DNA of 64,000 bases from Gossypium raimondii (GCF_025698545.1 NC_068569.1:5704001-5768000); one strand, 5' to 3'. Positions 1 to 12,922 are shown, numbered from the stretch's first letter. A program made the numbers and translations. The notes: generated by a model from the sequence alone, not told the origin.

Positions 1-3000
1 GATATCGAAACTCGACCTATTTGGAGATGTATGGACGCTGTCCATTTCTCCCCGGTAGTGCTTCAAGAGGTGAATTGGGGAGGTGTGGTGCGATGGGGTG
101 TTGGGTATGCTAGAGAATGGGGTCACCGTGGTCGAACCTTTGTTTCTAACGTGTTTTCTAGCCGTGTGGTGCCAATTCCTAAGAGCCGTCGCTACTCTTT
201 CATTAAATATGGTAGGTTTCATGTTTGAACCCATCTGATCATATCAAAAAAGAAATATTACTTGGAATGTTCAAAATAATGATTGTATGTGATGGTAAAT
301 ATATGTTTATTACCTGTGTAACAAGGGCATAAAGAGGAAGAGTGACATAGCTGCAAAGAATTTGAACGATGACCCTATTTAAGAAAAAAGAAAAAAGAGT
401 TAGAAATACATTAGAGCTTTAATTCCAATAATTTTAAAGAATGAATGAGAATTTTTTTTTATAATATTGTTTTTTACCCCATTGAAATTGAGATGACTAA
501 ATCTTCCACGTGCTCATGAAAGCAAGAGTGTATCCCAAATTCATACTGTAAAATTCAGCAATGAAGACAATAAATTTCATTAAAAATAATATATGAAAAA
601 TCAAACCTCATTCATATAGTAAATAGTAAAATACATTATTACGTACCCAAGTATATACAAAGAATGCAAGTTGAAAAGCATTCTGTAAAACAAAGATAAA
701 CAGAAGATTAATTTGGGAGTTAAAAGAATTATTCAATAATTACACAAGAAAGAAAAATGATATTTTAATCTCACTATATATGTTTGATATATCACTATTT
801 ATTGTATTGTATGATAGGTTGGTGTTAAAAAAGAAATAATACCTGAAAAAGAACGAAGTTGATGAGAAAGAGGATGAGGCTGGGGCGGTTGAACCAGAAA
901 AGATGGTCGCCCAGTTCAACCACTGGCACTCCTTTCACCACCTCTCCTCTCTCTTGAATTCTTAGCCCCATTTTTGTTATGATCACTTGCAGCTTTGTCC
1001 CCACTAACAGGACCACCTGCACGGTTATCACCAAATCACCATCTCTCTCACTCTTTAAATGTTGATCATAACACATAAGTCATTAAGGAATGGGTGCTTA
1101 CGATCAAAGGGAGAAATGGAAGCCACAGATACGAATACCATCCTATACCACAAATTGAATAAATCAATGAAAATAAAGAATCTGAAATCCCTTTTTCTTT
1201 ATTCTTTTATATAAATTTGTAAGACTTACCATGAGTGTTGAAGAGTAGGAAGAGTACAGCTAAAAACCATATTGGAGGGCTGGACAATTGATTGAAAAAT
1301 TGGAGTCAATTTATGTAAGTAAAAATAGAGACAACAATTGAAGTATATGGATAAAATTAATTACCTGATGCCAACAACAACACTGAAATCTTCTTCCAGT
1401 GATCTATTTATGTATTTTTGAAAATTAAAATGGTTTTGGCTTTGGGGTGCCAAGTGTGCCTGGGAAAACATAAATGCTTTTTAGTGGAATACTTTTAATA
1501 GTAGAAAACAATTTATATAAGAAATGAAGGAATTAAATACCATGATAAATCCATGTCGGAGGGTCAAGTAATCAACTTTAGGGACTGACCTAATAAATTG
1601 TCTAAAGAAACAAACCTGAAAAAGGGAAAACAGAATATGAGTTGGAAATAAGGAAAATAAATTTTATCATCCAAAAATATGAAATGATTTTTCAAAATGT
1701 CATATTTTATTTTAAAACAATTTTATTTCAATAAAAACACATTACTTTTTTAATTTTCCATCCACAATATGTGGTGCAAATACTGAATTCAGAGAGGAGG
1801 AATTCCAGAAATTTTATTCACCATATCAAGATTAATAATTCAAAGTTAGTTTCCGATATATAGGAAATGTTTTAATTATATATTTTCATTTTTTTAAAAT
1901 ATGAGCCTTAATGTTTTATACTTTTAATTTATCCAATTTTATTTTTATTTAAATAAGTTGTTAACTTTAACTTATCAGTAAATTATTAGTTAATCTTGCA
2001 TTTGATTTTTTTTTGAGATTCAACTCAAAGAATAATAATTTATTCGGATTTAAAAAAAAAAGTTGCTTACAATCCACAGTAGAATGGGATTTTTGGTCCA
2101 AAAACTCAAATGTCTTCTTCCAAACGATGTTTCCCTTGCAAATCTGAACCGCTCTGGATCTGTTCAATAATCCATCACTAATTAATTAGTGTTACAAACT
2201 AATTTGAATGACATCCATTTTAGATTATCATCTTATTTATTTATGAAAGAAAACTCTAAATAAATATTACTTATTGATTTCTACATATATTATTATTGGT
2301 ACTAACCACTACTTAATTTAAAAATACTGGTTACATAATAACAATAAAACCATGCACATGGTATATGCAGAAATGCATGGATGGATGACGTTCTAGTAGA
2401 ATATACTTAATTAAAATTTATAATTTGTACTAACCATGTGAGTACTGGTATTCAATTGTTCTAGTTTCCTTTCCCATCTCTTCCACTTTCTCATCTGTAT
2501 ACAAAGAATTCATCCCTAAGTTTAGAATTTAAATTTGCTATCCTTTATATATATAATTAAACAATGCTTAAAATTTAGAAAAATTATTAATTTTCAATTA
2601 AATTATAAATTGAGTATACCTTAGCTCTGCCCAACAAAAGCGTAAGAATACAGTAAATGACATGAAAAACGGCCAGCACAAAAATGAAATAATGGAGTTG
2701 ATCCAGAGCTTCATATGAAATAAATTGTACTTTTCCCTGCAATATATACAAATTAACACATATTAACACATCACTTTTTTTTTTTTTCATACAGCTTTTT
2801 TTCTTAATTATTAAAGATATTTTTAGTATGATATTGACTAGAATATTCACATCGCTTTTGTATCAAGAGTTAGAACGTAAGATTCATATTATTGCATAAA
2901 TTTCAAACCCCTTAAAGTAGTTTACCAACCTTTGATAATTCTTAGATACTTTCGGAAAAAAAAACAAAGTACAATGAAAGAAAATTTAACTTTGAATACA

Positions 3001-3949
3001 AAAAAAGAAAAGAAAAGAAAAGAAAAGAAATGGGAATCTCAACATGAAAATTCAGAGAACTTCCCATCTTGTGCACCAAGAAATGTTATTAACTATCAAA
3101 TCAGGCGATGCTATGATTTTTTATTGTATACATTAGTTGGTCAATCGGATTATGATGTATAGATGTATATGAATAATAAATAACATATATATTCAATACC
3201 ATAACGTGGATTTTTCCCCCTTTTTTTTTTTGGGGGGGGGGGTTACGTAAGCTGGTGCAAAACAAACTCTTCATAGTCATGGGGACGTCATTAAAGAAGA
3301 AAGATTAGGGGATGGATATGCATGTATACCTTGTCCGCGCATTTGTCCTCTGATTTTCCGGCCAAAGAACGCCGGAAAACTCGAACAGAATCCGACATCA
3401 TAAGAAGTCTCCGGCGATGTTCATTGTTATCTGATGTATCTTCTTCCGAAGGTGGTTCATCCGCGATCTCTTGTCGATCATTATGGCATGGATGCCAAGT
3501 AGATCCAACTTTCTCTGATACGCATATGCTTGTTATTGAACCTTCTCCTACTGTTAGGAGTAATGATATAAATCCCAGCAACATAAGCTCTATCACCCAA
3601 ACCCATTCAAATGATTAGTTTTTGATCATCTTTAACTTAAGCTTTAAACTAGTGTCTAAAAACGGATGCTAGTTTTACCTGACTTAATCTTTTCCAGAGC
3701 TTCATAAAGTGCTCGTTTATGTTTCTTCGTTAACCACTGCCAAAGCAAACAAATGGTTAATTAAAAAACCAGCTGAAAATCAACTTTAAAAGCAATTTAT
3801 ATGTATAGGGGTGATACCTTTCCAATCATATGGATTATATGTTCGATGATTATTGAAATCAAAACCAAACCAAGACAAACAACGGCAACAGCCCATGTTG
3901 GTGTTTCTTCCAATGATCTTGTACTACTTGCTTCACCTTCTCCGGACAT
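1..3949 (-). CDS. MLO-like seven-transmembrane protein, clade V (MLO2/6/12 type); 3' end outside window, frameshifted in exon 5
   Basis: MLO proteins are plasma-membrane proteins with seven transmembrane segments and a C-terminal calmodulin-binding region; clade V members are powdery mildew susceptibility factors. Exons (minus): 3949-3818, 3736-3679, 3589-3330, 2736-2620, 2494-2435, 2159-2071, 1615-1541, 1459-1365, 1279-1230, 1142-1102, 1016-843, 682-647, 545-478, 374-314, 234 to the window edge, all with GT-AG introns. Family signatures include [11 protein letters not shown] (exon 1), [13 protein letters not shown] (exon 3), [17 protein letters not shown] (exons 5-6), [12 protein letters not shown] (exon 7), LFWFNRP (exon 11) and the calmodulin-binding start [18 protein letters not shown] (exon 15). 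The exon-15 C-terminus ([13 protein letters not shown]) is of clade V type. Exon 5 is 60 nt; the matching exon of the intact MLO3-like gene is 61 nt. One A appears lost near 2470-2472, and the shifted frame stops in exon 6 after about 226 residues. Other exons stay open and in phase, so this is a young pseudogene, a null allele or an assembly error. Confidence 0.88.
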
Positions 3950-5289
3950 GTTTTTGCTTCTTCTTCTTTTTCTGAAAACCAGCTCAAATGTTCTTCAAAT
4001 GTCACCTTGATTGAATGAATTGTTTCTGGAGGAAAACATATATAGTTTTGGAAATAAAGTTGAAGAAGCTAATATATATAATATAATGTCAATACTAAAT
4101 CGGGTGTAACCTTTGAATAAAATGCAAGGTTTTAAATGAAATTGACCGTCATTTTATTTGTTTAATGCTAAGAGAATAAAAAAGAAGAGAAGAAGAAATC
4201 AAACAAAGTTGCAGAGGAAAGAAGAATACAAGGGATAAGTTGATGACTTTGACATCCAGCCGGCGTAAACATAAGCGAAGGAGAGGAAAGAAGAAACATG
4301 ATCAAAATAGAAAAAAGTCAAAAAAGGAAAAAAACATAATGAATATATAATTAATTATGACTTGATCCAGTTGAATACATGCATTCAAGCTAACAGAATT
4401 CGTGGACTAAATTAAAAACTATTAAAGCTTTATTATTTTAATCACATTTGAATATCATTACCACTCGAGTCAATATTTCCCTCAGGTTTGAAAATTTACA
4501 TTTATTTTTCCTAAAAAGTAAAACGAAATTACGTTTAGTAAATGAAAATCAACATGAAAATCTGTTCTCACTTTTATTTATCCACTTCTTCAACAACCGA
4601 GAAATAAAAATAAATTTTAAATGATTAAAGTAAAATATAGTTTTTAATGTTATGTATTTAAATATAATTATTTATAATTATATATGTGCCATATTTGAAA
4701 AATCATTTTAATTCATAAATTTAATTGAATTGAGTATAATTACAACACTTAATTACTTGCACGTGGTAAATAACCATGATGAACTTTTTCTTTTTAAATC
4801 TTAATTTATTTTTAATTATAATTTGTACGGTTAAATAAGACATACACAATACTAGCAAAATAAGTTTAGAGAATTGGAATTCATTGTAATTACGAAATTA
4901 TGCAATTACTACACTAATATTTCATTTTTTTACAATGACTCCATGATATCTAAACACATAGAAAGTTTTCTTACCATGTATTTACTTGAATTAGAGTTAA
5001 AAAAACTAAACTAATCCTTAATTTTTTTCTTCATTTCTTCCAAATCAATATTGGTAAAATAATAAAATGCCTTTTTTTTTTACGAATTTGTACATATTCT
5101 TTTATTTCTAAAATTAAGTATTTAAAAAATTCAACTAAACATGTTTTTTAGGATATTTTATTTTTCAAAAATATGAAAACAAAAATAGCCTATATTTTCT
5201 AAAACTAAATACTACCTGAAGTATTTCTCTCTTTTTTTAATATTAGCCCTTAATAATCTTATTTATTTGTACCTATATCTTTCCTACCA
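3950..5289. other. Upstream region of the clade V MLO gene
   Basis: No gene is visible. The first 400 bases should hold the MLO promoter and 5' leader, read on the minus strand. A W-box core (TTGACT on the minus strand) lies near 4314-4319 (seen as AGTCAA on plus), and TTTGACA occurs near 4247. W-boxes are WRKY binding sites common in defence genes, but such short motifs also occur by chance. The rest is AT-rich DNA with no repeat I recognise. Confidence 0.35.
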
Positions 5290-5339
5290 ATTTATTTTAA
5301 ATCAAGGGAGCTAAAGGTTTTCTATAGGTCAGGTAGAGT

Positions 5340-5952
5340 TTGATCAAATATCAGGCTTACCCATTTATTGTAGAATCGCTTGGTGGTGGTGCGCTAAGTG
5401 GAATATACCAATAAAATCTGTCAATGTTAGGGGTCATAAACGCCACGGGATGGTTCAATGGCGACCTCCTCCAAGTGGTTTCGTCAAATTCAATATTGAC
5501 GGGATTGTGGGGGGTATAGGAGGAGTCATGTTCGACACAAAAAGGGCAGATTTTGCTTTATTTCTCTAAGAACTTGGGGACTCTGGAGTCTGCAATGGTG
5601 GATTTTTATGCAGTTAGAGGGCTCTAACCATTTTTAAGGCATCATGGTGGTTTAATTCTAATAAAGTGATCATTGAATTGGACAAGATCAACGTGGTCCG
5701 ACAGGTGGAGAATATTTCACATATGAGGATTCATGATTTTAATATCCTGTCACCTGTTATGGACCATGAACTCAAAGATAAGTGGTCAAAAGCCTCTTTT
5801 CTGGAAAAAGCTGCTACTGAGGGTAATTGTCATATTGTATTCTTTAACTCTAGGGGAAGTTAGTAGGGTGCTAGGAGATGTGGCGGTATATGGAATGCCG
5901 TGTGTAACTTTCGTGGGAGGTAGAGCTTTATTTGTACCTTTCAAAAAAAAAG
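5340..5952 (+). mobile_element. Decayed LINE 3' fragment (RNase H-like domain, poly-A tail)
   Basis: Reading through stops and frameshifts gives W-R-P-P-P-S-G-F-V-K-F-N-I-D-G followed by GGIGGVMFDTKRADFAL (about 5456-5570). This is the start of the RNase H-like domain at the end of ORF2 in plant L1-type LINEs; the D of FNIDG is the first catalytic aspartate. A later open stretch (5666-5863) continues with VIIELDKINVVRQV. The fragment ends with TTTGTACCTTTC and an A9 tract at 5943-5952, typical of a LINE tail. There is no intact reading frame. The 5' truncation is usual for LINE insertions. Confidence 0.6.
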
Positions 5953-7139
5953 TTTGGATGCCCAAACAATACCGAAGCATTCAAAAATTAATATTTTATT
6001 AGGTTAAAAATATTACCTGGACAAAAGTTAGACCTTCTGATCATTTGCATGCCCCGGCAGGGTATTGATTTTCAATTTCAACGGACGATTATGTAATATG
6101 GTCGATAATTTGGTATTATAACCAATTATTTATTGTCAATACAAACATGAATGGATCAATTATGAAATTTTATTTGCTATGTTATCGGCGACATGGTCAT
6201 AGCTCATAATTTCCAGATTTTTTAAATCACACCTATGTTGCATGGATACGTAAATGATAAATTATTATAATACCTGAATTTACGTTAAATCTCATATTCA
6301 CAGCGTAAATGGAAATTAAGTTCCCTCTATGGAAAACAAAATTGAAGAGTATGGAAAGACCGGCAAGTGAAAACCGAAGGGCGCTATGGATAATATATAT
6401 ATATACTGCCAATTTATGGAAAAAAAAGTTGAGTTAGGTAGAAAACTTAGTCAACCATGAAATATTGGAAGGATGCTCAAGCAAGCTGCATATATAATTA
6501 ATTAATAAAGGAATATTTGCTAATTAATCCATAGAAAATCTCAGGGATGGAATGGAATATAAATAATCTTTCGGAATTATCATAAATATTTTTTAAAGAG
6601 GTAAATGATATTAACAAAGATTAAATCTTCGATTTTTGCGGTTTAATGGATATATAAATTATATTATAGTGAACTAAGATTTTGCTTTCTATTTCTGAAA
6701 CCTACCTTACTTTCATTATTATATGATGAAGTTTTGGTAGCTAGTCAGGTTTCAAACAGAGCTGAACACTTACTTTTTGTTTATTTAACAGAAACCACTT
6801 AGTAGGATGTCTAAAGTAGTACAAGACATCTTAGAAAACATAAAGTAAACTAAACAATAGAATCAATTATGTGGAGACAAGACCTGTTATTTTCTAAAAC
6901 AAACCAAAAACAGCAGAGTTTTTCCTGCTTTTAATTTACATATGTTGATCTCAAAACGTGGAAGAGAATAGTATCCAACATTCGGTGTCCATATTTATGG
7001 GAGCATGGTTAAAAATATGTTGTTCTATTGATGATTTTAATATTACTAATATTAGTAATAACGAGGAATCAGCTCATGAAATCCATCCCTCTACAATCAT
7101 TATACAACTGGTTTCATGTTTTGATTAAATCAAATATCA
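5953..7139. other. AT-rich intergenic DNA, nothing recognised
   Basis: No coding exon, RNA gene or clear repeat was seen. The longest open frames are short and lack family motifs. Confidence 0.4.
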
Positions 7140-7544
7140 CAATATGTTTAAAAATCCTGTATTTTCATAAATCTAAAATTTAATCTGTGTTTTATTTTTA
7201 AGATTTAATCTCTCTATTTTGCAATTCTTAAAATTTTTATGTTAAATTTACTGGTGTAACATTTTCAAATTAAAAAGAAATACTCTCGTGGTATCAATGT
7301 AACAAAAATGACATTATAATGGGTTTAAATTTACCAAAAATTTTAACGATGTTAACAATTTTAAAAATTCACCTCAACATTTTAATCGAACAAAATATTT
7401 AGACTAACTAAATTAAAGCACTAATTATATCAAAATTAAAATATAAAAATTAAATCTTAAATTTAATCGAAATATAAATATTTATATATAGAAGTCCATT
7501 ATATAAAAGGAAGTCCCTATGCTTTCCTTAAAAGACACATATCT

Positions 7545-8830
7545 ATTCTTTTTTAGAAGAAAAATAATGGTTGAATTTAAGTTCTAATCTATATAAGAAT
7601 GGTTAAATTTCAATTTCAATCCTTATATTTTGTTCAAATTTGATATTTAATTTCTATACTTTAATTTTGGGCTTAATATAACATTTGGTACCTGAACTTG
7701 ACACTTTTTCCTAATTTGGTACTTAAACTTTTTTTTGGTCCAATTTGGTATCTAAACTTGACACTTTTTTCCTAATTTGGTACCTAAACTTGACACTTTT
7801 TCTTAAGTTGGTACTTAAACTTTTGGGGGTGCAATTTGGTACCTGAACTTGACTCTTTTTCCTAATTTGGTACCTAATCTTTTTTTGTTCGATTTGGTAC
7901 TTGTCAAACGTTTTACAAATTACTCAAATATACTAACAATGTTATAATTTTTTATGAGGTAGCAAAAATAATCAATGTATACCGACATGTGACAAATGAT
8001 ATGATATTTTTTATATTTTATATGTTCAATTACTTTTAGTTTTAATTAATTAATTAGTTAATTAATTAATTAAAAACAATGGATTTCTTTTAATTTGGGG
8101 TTTTAAAAATCTTTTTCTTATTTAATATTAATTAGTTAAACATAGCTCAATACCTATTTTTTAACATGAATTTCCTCTAATACTGGCAATATATTTGTAG
8201 CATAACAAAAAAATTAACGTTGCTAGTGTTTTGCATAATTTGTATAACGTTTAATAAATTTATGTACCAAATTGAACCTAAAAAAAGCTTAACTACCAAT
8301 TAGGAAAAAATGCCAAGTTCAGGTACCAAATTGGGCCAAAAAAAGTTTGGGTATCAAATTAGAAAAAAAGTGTCAAGTTCATATACCAAATGTTATATTA
8401 AGCCTTAATTTTGACATAATTTAGACTGTTGTCCATTCTATTTTTCCTTTTCTTTTAACACAAGAAAATAATGGCTAAATTTCAGTTCTACTCTCTCAGA
8501 TGTCTAAATTATGTCATAATTAAAGAATAGAAGTTAAATCTTTGAGTGAAATATAGGATCAAAGTTGATATTTAATCATTATTATATAATCTTTAAAAAG
8601 TAGAGGATTAGAACTGTAATTTAGTCATTATTTTCTCACATTAAAAGAAAAGAAGAAAAAAAGAATGGACAAATGTCTAAATTATATCAAAATTAAAGTA
8701 TACAAGTTAAATATTAAATTTAAAAAAATATATAAGGATCAAAATTAAAAATTAACCAATCTTATATAATCATTAAAAATAGAAAGAATAGAAGTGCAAT
8801 TTAGTCATGATATTTTCTTATAAAAAGAAA
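7545..8830. repeat. Old fold-back (inverted repeat) element hosting a younger MITE
   Basis: Left arm about 7555-7669 plus 8405-8460, right arm about 8640-8820. Both carry the series AAATAATGG/TTGAATTT, TCAATCCTTATAT, TTTCTATACTTTAATTTTG, CATAATTTAGAC and GTCCATTCT in inverted order. The spacer (8460-8640) again begins and ends with inverted ATAATGGCTAAATT-type sequence. The left arm is contiguous only after the element at 7670-8404 is removed, so that element arrived later. Arms are diverged. Boundaries are approximate and I found no clear target-site duplication. Confidence 0.55.
7670..8404. mobile_element. Mutator-like MITE, 735 bp, 9-bp target-site duplication
   Basis: The ends are GGCTTAATATAACATTTGG and its inverted copy (CC...AATGTTATATTAAGCC), continuing as imperfect inverted arms of roughly 140 bp that repeat an AATTTGGTACCTGAACTTG-like unit. 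Identical 9-bp direct repeats TTAATTTTG flank it at 7661-7669 and 8405-8413. Long terminal inverted repeats with a 9-bp duplication are the hallmark of the Mutator superfamily. There is no transposase frame, so it is non-autonomous. The tandem TTGGTACC units inside the left arm (7685-7900) make that arm longer than the right. Confidence 0.8.
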
Positions 8831-9929
8831 TGGAGAATATGAAATGTAAGCTGGATTTTAACGGTGAACAAGTCTAATTAAGATAAACCCCCATAATTAT
8901 ATTTTCTTATTCTTGCTCGATCGGTCGCTGTCCTCGTTTAATAAGTTCATCTATCCCATCCATTGAAACAAAATTTAAAAAATTCGGTCATCTCAGCAGC
9001 TTAATTGACTAATATGATCAATAACATTTTATGTTTTAATACTATGGATAGACCGTTGAAAATTCTAACTTTCATTCTAATTAATGCATCAACAATGTTA
9101 TTTTGTGTTGTTTTTCTCTACCATTTTAGTTTCGTCAGACTAAGATTATTTATTGTAGCAGCGTGATCGGATAACATAGTGGTGAAATATGTATTTTGAC
9201 CCATAATGCTGAAGTGATAAAAAAATATGATCACCAAAAATATTAAATTAAAACTTTACTTGTGTTAGTGAAAATCAATTAAATTAAATAATACATATAT
9301 AAATTGTTAAAATAATGTTTCGTTGAATAATAAATAATATTATGTTTATAATGTTAAGCATAAAAACATAACAACATACTTCCCTTATTTTTCTATTTTT
9401 GCTTTGAAATTCAAATGTCTCGAGACTTGACCTTTAATATCTTGTTATAGGTCTTGAGATTTAGTTCCCTTATTTCGGACCTCTAATCTCGACGTTTAGA
9501 TATCTCAAGATACTTCGATGTTTACTTGTCTAGAGATAAAAGAGCACTTGTCTCGAAACATATATTATATGTTATATTAAACAATAATTAAAATTTCATT
9601 TGAAGTATAAGACAAAATTAATTATAAAAAATAAAATGAAAGGGACTTAAATAATAATTACACCAAAGCAAGAGAAAAAAGAGAAGCAATAAGAAGATGA
9701 TAAATGAAGCGAGTTGGAAAGATTATTTATGCTCCATTCCATCCCTCAGATATCCTTCATGTTCTATGGATTTATCAAATATTCTTTCATTAACACAAGA
9801 ATTAAAATTTGGCAAGTAAACGGCATAAAAAATGAGCGGATCATGCCACCCAGACCCAGAGATATTGGAATCTGCAGGATCACCAGTCCAACTGATATAT
9901 CGGGCTGCTGCTTTTCCTTGGTCGGTTTA
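8831..9929. other. AT-rich intergenic DNA, nothing recognised
   Basis: No exon, RNA gene or repeat could be identified. A stretch rich in CTCGAGAC and TCTCGA words (about 9418-9560) may be part of an old repeat. Confidence 0.35.
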
Positions 9930-10079
9930 GGATGAGTTTAGATGGGCGGTGCATTTACCTGCGGTTAGTGTAAAAATAGCGGTGGCGGTGAGATTAGACA
10001 CTGTAGCGATACTGTTGCGTGAGACAAAAAGTAAACTAAACGCACCACACCGCACCCAATCGCCCATCCAAACCCACCC
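9930..10079. mobile_element. Tourist-like (PIF/Harbinger) MITE, 150 bp
   Basis: Terminal inverted repeats GGATGAGTTTAGATGGGCGG and GGGTGGGTTTGGATGGGCGA (the latter read on minus) differ at only a few sites. TTA direct repeats at 9927-9929 and 10080-10082 match the TWA target preference of PIF/Harbinger elements. The interior (GCGGTTAGTG, TGTAGCGATACTG) is GC-richer than its surroundings. I believe related copies are common in cotton, but that is from memory. Confidence 0.75.
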
Positions 10080-10739
10080 TTAGTGTTTGGGTCAAATTCA
10101 TTGAGTGTTCCTTTTTTCTATAAACCAGGAGACTTCCCTTTTTTATGTGAGACATCTCAAACTTTATCTTTTATTCAAACTTTAAAATATTTTAAATTAC
10201 ATCTTTAAATTATTGACGATATATCAATTAAGTTTTTTTGTTATTAAAACTATGAAAAGATATTCTAAATCTTATAGCTAAATTTAAAATGAAAAAAATT
10301 AAATAAATAGAACATTGTCGCATAATATTTAAAAGTAAAAATTAAAAATAAAAATAGAGTGAACCATAAAATTTCTCTAAAAGCTTCAAAACCTCAAAAT
10401 CAATGTTTTTAAAACATTTGTTTTATAATATTCATTTTAATTTATGCCACATAAGATATGACATATCATTTAACAATTAAATTAACAATTTTAATAATGA
10501 AAAGAGCTAACTAATATACCTTCAGTAGTTTAGAGATGTAATTAGAATTACTTAAAAGGTAAATTTAGAATGACGATAATAATTTACAATTTTTTTAATT
10601 GCTTTCGGAAATGTTGACAGGAAAATGCAGCTAAAATAAAGAAATTTTGAAACAATTAATGCAAAATTGATTACAAATAATTTATAGCATTATTAAATTC
10701 TAACATTTTACATATTTATTCAAATGGTATCTTTTCCTT

Positions 10740-11819
10740 CTAAAAGGGCTTATTGGCATATTCAGGAAAGGTCGTGGCAACCAAAAGATACGTAGTGGAG
10801 TATACCATGGAAATTTCAGAGACCCTAACGAGTCAGATTCTTCTTATGGCTTGTTTTAAAACAGAGGCTGCTGACAAACGTGGAGTGTGATAAGCAAAAG
10901 ATAGGGTATGATAGCTCTTGTGGTATGTGTGGTTATCATTCTGAAGATATACCGCATTTAATCAGATATTGTCTAACAGCTAAATAAATTTGGATGCAAG
11001 TTATCCCAGATGGATCTAGTGGGAGCCTTTTTGTAGGGGACCTTCTTTAGTGGTAAAAGTCCAATTTGCAGAGTCCTGCTAAATCAGTTGTCAGTGAGGT
11101 AAATTGGTCTTGTTTATTTAGTTTACTAACCTGGCGAATTTGAAAAAAATCAGAACCTTTCTTTTTTAGGGTGTCTTCTAAAATACAAGTGAGATTGTTA
11201 AGATTTCACATATATATGGGCAAAACAATTTGTTCTTTTTATAGGGAGGACATAACTAGACAGGAGGAACAAATTTCAATAGCTGATGTACCGGAAAATT
11301 GGATTAGTCTCTATTTTGATGGGGTGGTTCAGATTGTCTCTGAGAATGCTGCAGCAGGGGTGTCATAAGGAATGGAAATAGAGAGTGGATTATGGAATAT
11401 AACAGATATTTGGGCAAACGCTTAATATTTGATGCTGAGTTGTAGGGTAGCCTTTGATGGTTTGGCTCTCGCCCAAATCAAGAATTCTGATGGTGTGATG
11501 GTGCAAACAGATAACTTGGAGGTGATCAAGGCCTTTCAAAACTCTTTGCTATGAAGCTCAAACTTTGCCCCCATTAGACACATATATCACTTGTTGGTAA
11601 AATTAGGACTTCAGATCATTCAACATCTTCCTAGGGATCGCAATAAAACTACTAACGGCTTAGCCAAAATGGCTTTTGATATAAACCAAGGACTAAAGAT
11701 ATTTTAAGAGATTCCAAGGGAGGTGTTCGCACTTTCTCCTAGTGCTCAAGCCAATGATAGTCTCAAAGAGTTATTATGTAGTTAGTTTGCTTTGGTTGTT
11801 TTGCTTTACCAAAAAAAAT
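10740..11819 (+). mobile_element. Decayed LINE 3' fragment (zinc-binding and RNase H regions)
   Basis: Reading through several stops gives a zf-RVT-like stretch (CGYHSEDIPHLIRYCLTA, about 10930-10985), then an RNase H-like region beginning ENWISLYFDG (about 11290-11325) and continuing with AFDGLALAQIKNSDG and NKTTNGLAKMAFD (about 11450-11670). This is the order seen at the end of plant L1-type LINE ORF2. It ends in CTTTACC plus an A8 tract at 11812-11819. Many stops show it is long dead. It has the same orientation as the fragment at 5340 but a different sequence, so they are separate insertions. Confidence 0.65.
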
Positions 11820-12922
11820 ATCGGTTGAATCTATTGATTCACAGTTGATTGCACCTAATTATAGTTGAATTAGTAAACTATGGAAAATGTTGTTAGAGTT
11901 TTAGTTACACAGTTACTCCTCCTTGCATATATGAACACTGATGGCCTAAACAAATATATAATTGAGATTACTTTTCTCATATTATTTCAAGGATTTTTTT
12001 TATCTACAAAAATACATAAGCTTTGAACCTCAAACATCATATTTTTATTGTCTTTCCTCTCAACTGTATCATTTGAATCAAAGTTGTATTTAGTTTCAGT
12101 ATCATTTTCAATAAATTTATTATATAATATTTTTCACTCACAACATGTATATACTGTAATCTAATATACATGAATTCATAATTAATTTAAATAAAAATTA
12201 TTTTTGAGGTGCAGTTGAAATCAATTTTAACTTTACCTAATATTCCAAGTAGTGAACAAAGTGAGGTGCAATTATTGTTTATTATGGGTCAGAGGTGATG
12301 ACGGCTGCTGCAAAGTACATTAAACCATTAATACACACTAATTCAGAACTTGCATGATTTGTTATTCAATAAAATTACACGTCTCGTTATTCTAGATTAT
12401 TGTGAATATATATTAGAATACCCTCCAAAATTGAAAGCTCGACGAGTTTACCTGGTGGAGGTTTGTATAGAAAGATGAAATGGATTTTAAATTAAAAGAG
12501 GAAACATGCAAATTAGGTCAAGTAAACATTTTAAATATCTTAATTAATGAAAATTAAACCAAAAAAAGAAAAGAATAGTCAATCTTGACAAAACGCAACA
12601 TAACATACTTGAGATATGGAGTAGTACTATATAATAAGACTTGGATATTTGCTTTTGATAATTTCAACTCAAGATGATGGATTTTTACAGTCCCAGATTA
12701 AATCTAAATTTGATAATAAAATATAAGTAATATAGAATTTTTATTATTTTTAAAATAAATTAAATTGATAAAAGAAGTTTAAATATTGGAGTTGGCCCAG
12801 TCCAGGCATCTGGACAACACGAGCTACAACCATCGTTGACTTGGTTGCTCCCAAAGCCCGCCAGTTTCCACCAGCTTTGTAGCGTTGAAAAGTGAATACT
12901 TGATTCTTTTTCGGTTAAAATC
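11820..12922. other. AT-rich intergenic DNA upstream of the MLO3-like gene
   Basis: No exon was found. A GC-richer island at 12790-12890 contains a W-box core TTGACT at 12836-12841, a possible WRKY site upstream of the MLO3-like gene. The link is conjecture. Confidence 0.3.

Noticed and set aside
31..228. Plus-strand open frame at the window start
   Set aside because: It is the antisense of the last exon of the clade V MLO gene, whose minus-strand reading matches the family.
3322..3618. 98-codon plus-strand open frame
   Set aside because: Antisense shadow of MLO exon 3 (3589-3330, minus).
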